Positions 1-5,706 of a stretch of 5,706 bases of DNA are shown here, in pieces. Source of the DNA: Hungatella sp. UBA5385 (lineage in GTDB: Bacteria; Bacillota; Clostridia; Lachnospirales; Lachnospiraceae); assembly GCA_002409995.1 (NCBI GenBank), contig DHOR01000055.1, positions 125,055 to 130,760 of the forward strand, read 5' to 3'. Position numbers and translations under genes: made by a program. The notes under the pieces were generated by a model. It saw only the letters and a program-made list of their open reading frames with translations, was not told the DNA's origin and did no database searches. Position 1 is the stretch's first letter; each line of letters opens with the position of its first letter.

Positions 1-51
1 TTACAAATGGGGTTCGACCCTTTGATATAAGGGGTCGAACCCCGTTTGTAA
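1..51. repeat. Long inverted repeat, probable terminator downstream of hydF
   Basis: Bases 1-23 pair with 29-51 around a 5-base loop at 24-28, giving a 23-bp stem with a GC-rich core (GGGGTTCGACCC and its complement) flanked by TTACAAA/TTTGTAA arms. The only imperfections are at 8/44 and 21/31. These are G-U wobbles in plus-strand RNA but A-C mismatches in minus-strand RNA, so the fold is stronger in a plus-strand transcript. It starts 39 bases after the hydF stop, where an operon terminator is expected, and could stop transcription from both sides. The U-tract is weak, and what follows on the minus strand is beyond the window edge. The symmetry is seen directly; the terminator role, or membership of a dispersed palindromic repeat family, is inferred. 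Confidence 0.75.
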
Positions 52-90
52 ATATCATACAACAAATTCGTAAGATTTAAAAGAACTTCC

Positions 91-1293
91 CTATTTTTTT
101 ATTACTGCTTCCAACTGAGGAAGGATTTCCAGACTGCGTTTTAATATCCCCTGCATATAGGCAATGGTGATTCCATAATTGGTAAATGGCACCTCTGCAT
201 CTATAGCAGATTTCCTGCGGTATTCCACCTCTTTTTCATTGAGCATACAGCCGCCGCAGTGAATGATCAGGCTATAAGGGGATAAATCCTCTGGAAAATC
301 TCTTCCTGATGAAGTTTCTATGATTAATTCTTTGTCTGTATACTGCTTCAGCCAGCCTGGAATTTTTACAGTTCCAATATCATTGCATTGTCTGTGATGA
401 GTACAGCCCTCTGCAATCAAAACCCTATCCCCATCCTGTAATTGATCAATTTCTGCCACACCTTTTACAGCAGTCTCAAGAAATCCCTTATATCTGGCCA
501 TTAGGATAGAGAAGGAAGTCAGCTTCATATCTAAAGGTGTAACCCGGCTCACCTGTTTAAATGCCTGGCTGTCTGTTATAACAAGAGCTGGTTTTTGTCC
601 AAGACGGGATAAGGTTTCCTCCAGCTCAGTATCCCGCACTGTAACTGTAATCCCTCCCGCTTCTAGAATATCCCGGATTGTCTGCTGTTGGGGCAGAATC
701 AGCCTGCCTTTTGGAGCCGACTCATCAATGGGAATTACAAGAACTACAAGATCATATGGTTTAATTAAATCACCTACAATTCGCCGCTCATTTTCTTCTT
801 TTTTAATAAGTCCGCCTATACGTTCCTTTAGAAGCTCTATCTGCCATCTGTTGGTTGCACTGACTGCTATTCCGTCTGAAGGTTCTTCCCCTTGGGAAAC
901 AGTATCCCATTTGTTATAGACCAGAATATAGGGGATGTTTCTTTCTTTGAAAAGAGTAATCATCTCTTCCTCTGCTTCAGTCTTACCCAGGGTGCTGTCC
1001 ATTACCAGCACTGCACAATCTGTTTTATTTAAAATCTGTCTGGTCTTTTTAACACGCTTCTCACCTAAAAAGCCGTGGTCATCCATACCCGGAGTGTCGA
1101 TAATCACCACCGGACCTAATGGCAGAAGCTCCATGGACTTATAAACAGGGTCTGTTGTTGTTCCTTTGATTTCTGATACTACAGACAGCTCCTGATCTGT
1201 TATTGCATTGACAAGACTGGATTTGCCTGCATTGCGGCAGCCGAAAAAACCGATATGTATGCGTTCTGAGGAGGGGGTATTGTTAAGTCCCAT
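91..1293 (-). CDS. hydF: [FeFe]-hydrogenase H-cluster maturation GTPase HydF
   Basis: HydF is the cytoplasmic scaffold that receives the CO/cyanide-bearing [2Fe] precursor made through HydG and HydE and delivers it to apo-HydA. The 400-residue protein has the family's usual three parts. The N-terminal GTPase domain (about 1-170) shows the P-loop GCRNAGKS at 18-25, the G2 threonines in GTTTDP at 44-49, DTPG at 66-69, NKWD at 127-130 and SAT at 145-147. A dimerisation domain spans about 175-275. The C-terminal iron-sulfur domain has C297-x-H299, then 45 residues, then H345-C346-x2-C349, matching the HydF cluster signature. I chose the ATG at 1293 because AAAGGTG lies 5 bases upstream and homologues typically begin close to the TPSSER segment. 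A longer reading frame begins at an ATG at 1335 overlapping the hydG stop and would add 14 residues. It is the last gene of the hyd operon and ends in TAG. Confidence 0.97.
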   Translation of the reverse strand: MGLNNTPSSERIHIGFFGCRNAGKSSLVNAITDQELSVVSEIKGTTTDPVYKSMELLPLGPVVIIDTPGMDDHGFLGEKRVKKTRQILNKTDCAVLVMDSTLGKTEAEEEMITLFKERNIPYILVYNKWDTVSQGEEPSDGIAVSATNRWQIELLKERIGGLIKKEENERRIVGDLIKPYDLVVLVIPIDESAPKGRLILPQQQTIRDILEAGGITVTVRDTELEETLSRLGQKPALVITDSQAFKQVSRVTPLDMKLTSFSILMARYKGFLETAVKGVAEIDQLQDGDRVLIAEGCTHHRQCNDIGTVKIPGWLKQYTDKELIIETSSGRDFPEDLSPYSLIIHCGGCMLNEKEVEYRRKSAIDAEVPFTNYGITIAYMQGILKRSLEILPQLEAVIKK

Positions 1294-1298
1294 ATTTT

Positions 1299-1309
1299 CA
1301 CCTTTCTCC
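1299..1309 (-). promoter_or_regulatory. Ribosome binding site that sets the hydF start
   Basis: On the minus strand this reads GGAGAAAGGTG, followed by 5 bases and then ATG at 1293. It lies between the hydG stop and the chosen hydF start, within the first codons of the alternative longer frame. Its quality and spacing favour the 400-residue HydF over the 414-residue form. Confidence 0.8.
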
Positions 1310-1334
1310 AATGTTTTATAGTTGGCGGAAATCA

Positions 1335-2750
1335 TTAAAAACGGAAATCCCTGATTCCATTTTCAATTTTCTCCAGATGATCTTTGCAAATATCCCTTAC
1401 CTTATCCTTAGGAATATTAGCAAGCTCCGCTTCTATTAATGCTTCTCCGATTACTTTTGTTTCTTCGGAAGCATAGTCCATAAGATATTCTTTTAAAGTC
1501 ATAAGTGCATTGGGCTGACAGCAGTTTTGAATCTGACCGCTTTTACAAAGACTCATAAACCGGTCACCTGTTCTGCCTTCTCTGTAACAAGCTGTACAGA
1601 AGGAAGGAATATAGCCCATTTCCATAAGCCAGCGGACTACCTCATCAAGACTTCTCTGGTCTGAAACATCAAACTGCTCTGTATCTGTTGGACGTTCCTC
1701 ATCTTCGTAGCCTCCCACAGAGGTTCTGGAACCGCCGCTGATCTGGGAAACACCCAGGCGGATTACCCTTTCTCTCACAGCCTGGCTTTCTCTTGTGGAA
1801 ATGATCATTCCGGTATAAGGAACGGAAATACGAATCAATGCACAGAGCTTTGCGAAAATACCATCATCAATTCCATTGTCAAACTTGGAAGGGTCAATAT
1901 CATCTGCATGTTTGATTCTTGGCACGCTGATAGTATGAGGTCCTACTCCATGAACTGCTTCCAGATGCTCCGCATGCATTAAAAGTCCTGCAAATTCATA
2001 TTTATAAAGCTCAAGACCGAATAAAACGCCAAGCCCCACATCGTCAATTCCGCCTTCCATGGCACGATCCATTGCCTCTGTATGGTAATCATAGTTGTGC
2101 TTTGGTCCTGTTGGATGGAGTTTTAAATAGCTTTCTTTGTGATAGGTTTCCTGAAAGAGAATATAAGTGCCGATTCCGGCATCCTTCAGCTTTTTGTAAT
2201 TTTCCACTGTAGTTGCTGCAATGTTTACATTTACTCTGCGGATTGCTCCATTTTTATGTTTGATGGAGTAAATGGTGTTGATACACTCCAGAACATATTC
2301 AAGGGGAATGTTTACAGGGTCTTCTCCTGTTTCCAGAGCCAGACGTTTGTGTCCCATATCCTGAAGGGCAATCACCTCTTTGGCAACCTCCTCCTGAGTC
2401 AGTTTTTTTCTGGTTATGTGCTTATTTTCATAATGGTAGGGACAGTAAACACAGCCATTAACACAGTAGTTAGCAAGGTACAGAGGAGCAAACATAACAA
2501 TTCTGCTGCCGTAAAAATCCTTTTTAATCTGTTCTGCCAGCTGGTACATCTTCTCTGTTTTTTCAGGAATATCGCAGGCAAGTAAAACCGATGCCTCCCT
2601 GTGAGTCAGACCTTTTCTAAGCTCTGCCTTTGCAATAATGGAATCAATCAGCTCCACATTGTCTTTGTTTTTCTCCGCATAATCCAGGGTTTCCAGAATC
2701 TCCCCATGAGAAATAAATTCCTCTGCCTTTAATGATTTTGGATCGTACAT
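1335..2750 (-). CDS. hydG: [FeFe]-hydrogenase maturation radical SAM tyrosine lyase HydG
   Basis: HydG cleaves tyrosine to p-cresol and dehydroglycine and converts the latter into the CO and cyanide ligands of the H-cluster, releasing an iron-CO-cyanide synthon (known for the family). The 471-residue protein is full length. The radical SAM cluster motif CX3CX2C is C96, C100, C103. A TGED segment at 141-144 occupies the usual SAM-contacting GGE position. The C-terminal auxiliary cluster motif CX2CX22C is C385, C388, C411, which separates HydG from its relative ThiH. H272 in HTISVPR is the likely equivalent of the histidine that binds the fifth, dangling iron in characterised HydG (inferred). 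The start is supported by AAAGGAG at 2756-2762, 5 bases upstream. It lies 60 bases after hydE, and its TAA shares one base with a possible upstream ATG of hydF (TAATG). Confidence 0.98.
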   Translation of the reverse strand: MYDPKSLKAEEFISHGEILETLDYAEKNKDNVELIDSIIAKAELRKGLTHREASVLLACDIPEKTEKMYQLAEQIKKDFYGSRIVMFAPLYLANYCVNGCVYCPYHYENKHITRKKLTQEEVAKEVIALQDMGHKRLALETGEDPVNIPLEYVLECINTIYSIKHKNGAIRRVNVNIAATTVENYKKLKDAGIGTYILFQETYHKESYLKLHPTGPKHNYDYHTEAMDRAMEGGIDDVGLGVLFGLELYKYEFAGLLMHAEHLEAVHGVGPHTISVPRIKHADDIDPSKFDNGIDDGIFAKLCALIRISVPYTGMIISTRESQAVRERVIRLGVSQISGGSRTSVGGYEDEERPTDTEQFDVSDQRSLDEVVRWLMEMGYIPSFCTACYREGRTGDRFMSLCKSGQIQNCCQPNALMTLKEYLMDYASEETKVIGEALIEAELANIPKDKVRDICKDHLEKIENGIRDFRF

Positions 2751-2791
2751 GTGATCTCCTTTCTTTGGGGTCAGCTAAGCTTTCCCGTCAG

Positions 2792-2807
2792 TAAATAATA
2801 TTATTTA
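2792..2807. repeat. 16-bp perfect AT-only palindrome in the hydE-hydG gap
   Basis: TAAATAATATTATTTA is its own reverse complement. It lies in the 60-base gap between hydE and hydG, directly after the hydE stop and about 40 bases before the hydG start. It could be an operator for a dimeric regulator, a processing site, or chance in an AT-rich spacer. It has no GC stem and is not followed by a U-tract, so it is not a terminator. Confidence 0.4.
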
Positions 2808-2810
2808 TAT

Positions 2811-3860
2811 TTATTTCACAAGACTGTCGCCCCTATGGACTACAGCCTCATAACCAATGTCAGCGAAACTCTTTTTTAAAAGCTCCAGACTTTCTGCTGC
2901 CTCTGAACCCGAGGACAGTTTATTGTTATATAGCATATATTTTTCTCTTACATCTTTTGGTGACAGGTTAGGCATTACTACATTTGCCCCATGGAGAATC
3001 CCCTCTTCTCTGCCTCCGTTTTTCACAGTGCCAAGAGCAGTTGTTGCAGGCAGTAGCACTTCCGGCATTAACAGACGTATGATGGATAGAAGGTAAAGAG
3101 TAAACTCAGCCGTTCCTCCTTCCATATCTTTAAAAGGTGTGTCCTTATGGGGTAAAAATGGGCCAATTCCAATCATATGAGGTTTAAATTCCTTCATAAA
3201 CCGCAGATCCTTCACAATATGATCGGTTGTCTGCCCCGGTGATCCCACCATAAATCCGCAGCCTGTCTGAAATCCAATATCTCTTAGATTCTGTAAACAG
3301 GCCATTCTGGTCTGCAAAATCATCCCTTCCGGATGAAGCTTTTGATAATGACTGGAATCCGCTGTTTCATGTCTGAGTAAATATCGGTCTGCTCCTGCTT
3401 CATAAAGCTTTTGATAGCTTTCTCTGCTGCGTTCTCCTGCTGACAGAGTAATGGCGCAATCAGGAAATGTTTCTCTAATAGCAGATACAAGCTTAACAAA
3501 ACGTTCATCTGTAAAATAGGGATCTTCTCCCCCCTGTAAGACAAATGTCCGAAATCCCAGCTCATAGCCAGCTTTGCAGCAGCTGAGGATTTCCTCTTCT
3601 CCCAGACGATAGCGGCTGGCATTATGATTGCCTTTACGAATTCCGCAATAATAACAATCATTTTTACAGTAGTTGGTAAATTCAATTAATCCACGAATAT
3701 ATATCTTATTCCCATAGATTTCACGGCTCAACTGCCTAGCTTCTCTCTCAAGGAAAAGAGCTGTCTCCTCATCTCTTTCATCAATCAGCAGCTTTAACTC
3801 CTGGCCTGACAGCTGGTGTTCTCTGGTTAAGGTCTCTGCAATTCTGCTGATCTGTGTCAT
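2811..3860 (-). CDS. hydE: [FeFe]-hydrogenase maturation radical SAM enzyme HydE
   Basis: HydE acts after HydG in building the [2Fe] subcluster; in current models it activates the HydG iron-CO-cyanide product on the way to a dinuclear cluster. The 349-residue length is normal for the family. The TIM-barrel radical SAM core shows CX3CX2C at C65, C69, C72 within YCKNDCYYCG, and the SAM-contacting GGED at 110-113. Further family-like segments are RHETAD (163-168), KLHPEGM (174-180) and GFMVGSPGQT (202-211). The optional second-cluster cysteines found in some HydE proteins near the C-terminus are missing here: the matching YNNKLSSGSEAAES stretch (311-324) has none. The start is supported by AGGGAG at 3868-3873, 7 bases upstream, and overlaps the previous stop in an ATGA, suggesting translational coupling. 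The related BioB and PylB fit less well given the hydG and hydF neighbours. Confidence 0.96.
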   Translation of the reverse strand: MTQISRIAETLTREHQLSGQELKLLIDERDEETALFLEREARQLSREIYGNKIYIRGLIEFTNYCKNDCYYCGIRKGNHNASRYRLGEEEILSCCKAGYELGFRTFVLQGGEDPYFTDERFVKLVSAIRETFPDCAITLSAGERSRESYQKLYEAGADRYLLRHETADSSHYQKLHPEGMILQTRMACLQNLRDIGFQTGCGFMVGSPGQTTDHIVKDLRFMKEFKPHMIGIGPFLPHKDTPFKDMEGGTAEFTLYLLSIIRLLMPEVLLPATTALGTVKNGGREEGILHGANVVMPNLSPKDVREKYMLYNNKLSSGSEAAESLELLKKSFADIGYEAVVHRGDSLVK

Positions 3861-4108
3861 AGGCTCACTCCCTGATAGGCAGTTTTGGAACTGATTCCCT
3901 TTAACTTGCCGATTTTTCCTGACATGGCGGATATAACAGGCTGGGGGGCATCTACTGCTATGCTGATAATGCTCACATTCCTTTTATGGTAGGGAATTCC
4001 CATTCTGCCAATGATATACTCTCTGTAATCATGAAGAATCTCATTGAGCTCCTCTACGGATTCCTCTTTTTCTACTACAATTCCAATGACTGCAATTCTT
4101 GTTTCCAT
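3857..4108 (-). CDS. TM1266-type putative iron-only hydrogenase system regulator
   Basis: This small 83-residue protein, METRIAVIGIVVE at its start, matches the TM1266 family, annotated as a putative iron-only hydrogenase system regulator and typically found next to hydE/hydG/hydF. Its pattern (beta strand 3-12, helix 17-30, strand about 34-39, strand 43-53, helix 55-69) fits a ferredoxin-like, ACT/NikR C-terminal-like fold. It has no helix-turn-helix or ribbon-helix-helix segment, so direct DNA binding is not evident; it may be a ligand sensor or a protein partner. The ATG at 4108 is chosen because GGAGGAG lies 6 bases upstream. The longer frame from 4123 would place that site inside its own first codons. 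It is the first gene of the operon, and its TGA overlaps the hydE ATG by 4 bases. The family match is recognised; the molecular role is not established. Confidence 0.88.
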   Translation of the reverse strand: METRIAVIGIVVEKEESVEELNEILHDYREYIIGRMGIPYHKRNVSIISIAVDAPQPVISAMSGKIGKLKGISSKTAYQGVSL

Positions 4109-4114
4109 GGTATT

Positions 4115-4121
4115 CTCCTCC
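4115..4121 (-). promoter_or_regulatory. Strong ribosome binding site opening the hyd operon
   Basis: On the minus strand this is GGAGGAG, 6 bases before the ATG at 4108. It is the best Shine-Dalgarno site in the window and decides the start of the TM1266-type gene over the in-frame ATG at 4123, which it immediately follows. Confidence 0.85.
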
Positions 4122-4190
4122 ATAACTTCTACTTATTTATGATAAAATGCTGACCTTAAGCAGATTAAGAGCCTTTATACAGTTCTATAA

Positions 4191-4220
4191 TAACAGAAAA
4201 CCGCACCATAAAGGCGCGGC
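4191..4220 (-). terminator. Rho-independent terminator-like hairpin in the hyd leader region
   Basis: On the minus strand CCGCGCC (4219-4213) pairs with GGTGCGG (4207-4201) around the loop TTTAT, with one G-U wobble in a 7-bp stem, followed by TTTTCTGTTATT. The U-rich tail is present only on the minus strand, so the orientation is that of the genes. It lies 142 bases after the SUKH gene stop and 83 bases before the TM1266-type start. It most simply ends the upstream transcript. If the promoter at 4273-4301 is used, it sits within the hyd 5' leader and would act as an attenuator or leaky terminator. Confidence 0.7.
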
Positions 4221-4272
4221 AAAATTCAGAACATCTCTCTTATAAAATAAGAAAGTAACTCCTGTCTTTTTA

Positions 4273-4301
4273 ATATTACACAGCCATGCCTTTTACCTCA
4301 A
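4273..4301 (-). promoter_or_regulatory. Candidate sigma-A promoter for the hyd operon
   Basis: The minus strand shows TTGAGG (4301-4296), a 17-base spacer, and TAATAT (4278-4273), each matching 4 of 6 consensus bases. An AT-rich stretch at about 4330-4358, just upstream, could serve as an UP element. Transcription would start near 4266 and leave a leader of roughly 160 bases before the first ATG, including the hairpin at 4191-4220. A weaker alternative nearer the gene is TTAATC, 18 bases, TATCAT (4169-4140), which would bypass the hairpin. Neither is proven. Confidence 0.4.
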
Positions 4302-4361
4302 AACTTGTTTTTGGTGTCAGGGTAGTCTTAACATATCTTATTTATATATTATGTATGATTC

Positions 4362-4904
4362 TCAGCCATCCATCTGCTGAAGCTTCCGATTCTTTCGTTC
4401 TTCCAGTTCCTCAATCTGCTTCATCAGGCACTCTGAAAAGGTTCCTCCGATAAATTCCGCTTCATCAGACTCATAGTAATGCAGAAGAACTACATTACCA
4501 TTACTGTCAAAGCAGTATACCTCATCACCATTGCCTATAAGCTGTAAAAATGGAATATATCCCTTAAATCCTTCTTTACGAAGCTGCTTTGTTCTGACTT
4601 CGAGACTTAAAAAATCAGGAATATTATTAGCAATTCCATATACCATGATTCCACGAAGAAATGACCAGAAGGGACCGATATCAAACTGTTTGCCTCTGGG
4701 CCACACTTCTTCCCGCACTTCCATAAAAAGACCACCTAAAGGAGACATGGTGAATTCTCTGAATTCCTCAGGCATCTTCATCTTATACTTCTTCTCAAAA
4801 GCTGCTACATCTTCTTCTGTAGGCTCATTACCCTGGCAGGCAACTACTTCATAGGTACTCTTGTCATAACTTCTAAAATAATCATACACGTCCTGCAATG
4901 CCAT
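4362..4904 (-). CDS. SMI1/KNR4 (SUKH) family protein
   Basis: This 180-residue cytoplasmic protein has no signal peptide or membrane segment. It carries a SUKH domain: an N-terminal helix EEDVAAFEKKY (30-40) followed by MPEEFREFTMSPLGG (44-58), and the characteristic C-terminal block IGNGDEVYCFDSNGNVV (123-139), then HYYESDEAEF and a final helix. The last 17 residues are a charged helix or tail (EELEERKNRK). In bacteria many SUKH proteins are immunity proteins neutralising polymorphic or contact-dependent toxins (family knowledge). No toxin gene is visible in this window, so that role is only possible here. The start at 4904 is preceded by AAGGAG (4916-4921) with a long 11-base spacer. A TTG two codons upstream (4910) would have a 5-base spacer, and a TTG at 4940 lies before the site and is unlikely. 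It is 102 bases after the preceding gene. Confidence 0.8.
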   Translation of the reverse strand: MALQDVYDYFRSYDKSTYEVVACQGNEPTEEDVAAFEKKYKMKMPEEFREFTMSPLGGLFMEVREEVWPRGKQFDIGPFWSFLRGIMVYGIANNIPDFLSLEVRTKQLRKEGFKGYIPFLQLIGNGDEVYCFDSNGNVVLLHYYESDEAEFIGGTFSECLMKQIEELEERKNRKLQQMDG

Positions 4905-5006
4905 AAGCAAAACTTCTCCTTTTTTGTTCTTACTTTGCAAATATGTTTACAGCATACCATATTCACTTATAAAAAGCACTTACTATTTGTCTGATCTCAT
5001 AGGAAT

Positions 5007-5706
5007 TTAATCAAAATTGTAATCATGAATCAGACTGATTGCTATTTCTCTTGCGACAGCACTTGAAACATCCTGATTTTCAGATTTACCTAAGTATATG
5101 GAAAAATAGACGGGGCTTGACTCCTTTACAACCATTCCTACAAACCAGGCATCTATTGTTACTCCATTTTTAACTCCCATTCCGGTTTTTCCATATATTT
5201 TATAGTTATTTGTGTCCTGATCTATAAGCATTGCATCTTTTAACAGCTCTAGGTTCTTTTCACTATAATAAGAATCATCACCGAAAATTCGCTCTAGCAC
5301 CTGAGTCTGCTCTATAGGTGAGATTCTCAAGGAGGATTCCACCCAAAAACCTGTTAAAGCCCGGTCATTATTATTGGTATTCTCTCTCCCCTCCCAATCT
5401 GAACTGTCACAATTACCATATTGCAGTAGTTCCAGCTCTATCTTCATTCTGTCTCTTCCTATTTCATTGATCACTTCTCTAAAATACCAGATACACGATG
5501 TTCTAAATGCTTCATCAAAACCAATATCACGGTTCCAGTCAGAATTCCAGAACTGTTCCCCACTCCATGCTCTCAATGAATAATCGGGATTAATCACTCC
5601 GGCTTCCAACCCGGCAATGGAGGAAATAATCTTGAATGTGGAGCAGGGAGACCGCCGCTCATTAGCCAATTCCTCATTATAGATATAATATGTTTGATTC
5701 TTAGGG
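5007..5706 (-). CDS. Class D beta-lactamase / BlaR1-type penicillin-binding domain protein (5' end outside window)
   Basis: The frame stays open to the right edge, leaving 232 C-terminal residues; numbering starts at the first whole codon. The serine-active-site penicillin-recognition motifs are in order: S22-T-F-K25 (SxxK, in SPCSTFKI), S70-C-I72 (the SxV/SxN position), Y96-G-N98, and K173-T-G175. The segment FWVESSLRISPIEQ (120-133) is typical of class D enzymes and the BlaR1/MecR1 sensor domain. The protein therefore either hydrolyses beta-lactams or binds them covalently as an extracytoplasmic sensor. Deciding requires the missing N-terminus: a lone signal peptide or lipobox would point to an enzyme, four membrane helices with an M56 zinc peptidase to BlaR1. 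The piece from YYIYNEELANERRSPCSTFK fits either. No blaI-like repressor is in view. Its stop is TAA at 5007. An apparent internal TTG start at 5669 is only an artefact of the window edge. Confidence 0.85.
   Translation of the reverse strand, partial: PKNQTYYIYNEELANERRSPCSTFKIISSIAGLEAGVINPDYSLRAWSGEQFWNSDWNRDIGFDEAFRTSCIWYFREVINEIGRDRMKIELELLQYGNCDSSDWEGRENTNNNDRALTGFWVESSLRISPIEQTQVLERIFGDDSYYSEKNLELLKDAMLIDQDTNNYKIYGKTGMGVKNGVTIDAWFVGMVVKESSPVYFSIYLGKSENQDVSSAVAREIAISLIHDYNFD

Noticed and set aside
9..20. GGGGTTCGACCC resembles a tRNA T-arm
   Set aside because: No acceptor, D or anticodon arms accompany it, and it is fully explained as one arm of the inverted repeat 1-51.
2139..2585. 148-codon plus-strand frame antisense to hydG
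   Set aside because: It mirrors the coding bias of hydG, has no ribosome binding site or recognisable domain, and hydG is unambiguous.
2815..2821. TTGTGAA on the minus strand, a half-site of the Rex redox repressor operator, just before the AT palindrome
   Set aside because: It encodes the last codons of hydE, and no matching TTCACAA half follows at the right spacing; one 7-base match in AT-rich DNA is weak.
3320..3685. 121-codon minus-strand frame inside hydE in another frame
   Set aside because: It overlaps the radical SAM core of hydE, and its translation is low-complexity and unlike any family I recognise.
4286..4453. Plus-strand 55-codon frame starting MPFTSKLVFGVRVVLTYLIY, which looks like a small secreted or membrane peptide
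   Set aside because: There is no Shine-Dalgarno before the ATG, and the second half is antisense to the SUKH gene's conserved C-terminus; the hydrophobic stretch comes from AT-rich intergenic DNA.
4941..5006. Possible promoter or terminator between the penicillin-recognising gene and the SUKH gene
   Set aside because: The 66 bases are AT-rich with a direct TAAGTG repeat and an extended -10-like TGGTATGCT, but no convincing -35 or hairpin, so neither is called.

Overview
The window looks like chromosomal DNA from an anaerobic, low-to-moderate GC Firmicute, most likely a gut Clostridia of the Lachnospiraceae type. The evidence is strong purine-rich Shine-Dalgarno sites, a complete [FeFe]-hydrogenase maturation set, and a class D/BlaR1-type penicillin-binding domain of the kind common in Firmicutes. 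The taxonomic call is inferred from protein style. All six supported genes lie on the minus strand, so transcription runs from the right edge to the left edge.

From right to left: 5706-5007 is the C-terminal part of a penicillin-recognising protein (class D beta-lactamase or BlaR1-type sensor domain), cut by the window edge. 4904-4362 is a SMI1/KNR4 (SUKH) family protein. 4361-4109 is a 253-base intergenic region with a candidate promoter and a GC-rich intrinsic-terminator-like hairpin. 4108-91 is a tight four-gene operon: a TM1266-type hydrogenase-system regulator (83 aa), HydE (349 aa), HydG (471 aa) and HydF (400 aa). 51-1 is a long, nearly perfect inverted repeat 39 bases past the hydF stop, probably the operon terminator and possibly a dispersed palindromic repeat.

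The hyd genes build the organometallic [2Fe] subcluster of the [FeFe]-hydrogenase H-cluster. HydG lyses tyrosine to give CO and cyanide bound to iron. HydE, a second radical SAM enzyme, processes the HydG iron product toward the dinuclear cluster. HydF, a GTPase and iron-sulfur scaffold, carries the precursor and delivers it to apo-hydrogenase. The hydrogenase structural gene (hydA) is not in the window and must be elsewhere. The cysteine motifs defining HydG and HydF activity are intact. HydE keeps its radical SAM cluster but lacks the optional second-cluster cysteines. Two start sites (hydF and the TM1266-type gene) are moved downstream from the longest reading frame because strong ribosome binding sites point to internal ATGs.

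No clearly new system is visible. The items most worth checking are the hairpin inside the likely hyd leader (attenuator, or terminator of the upstream gene), the palindrome at the left edge, the poorly understood TM1266-type protein leading the operon, and the solitary SUKH gene.
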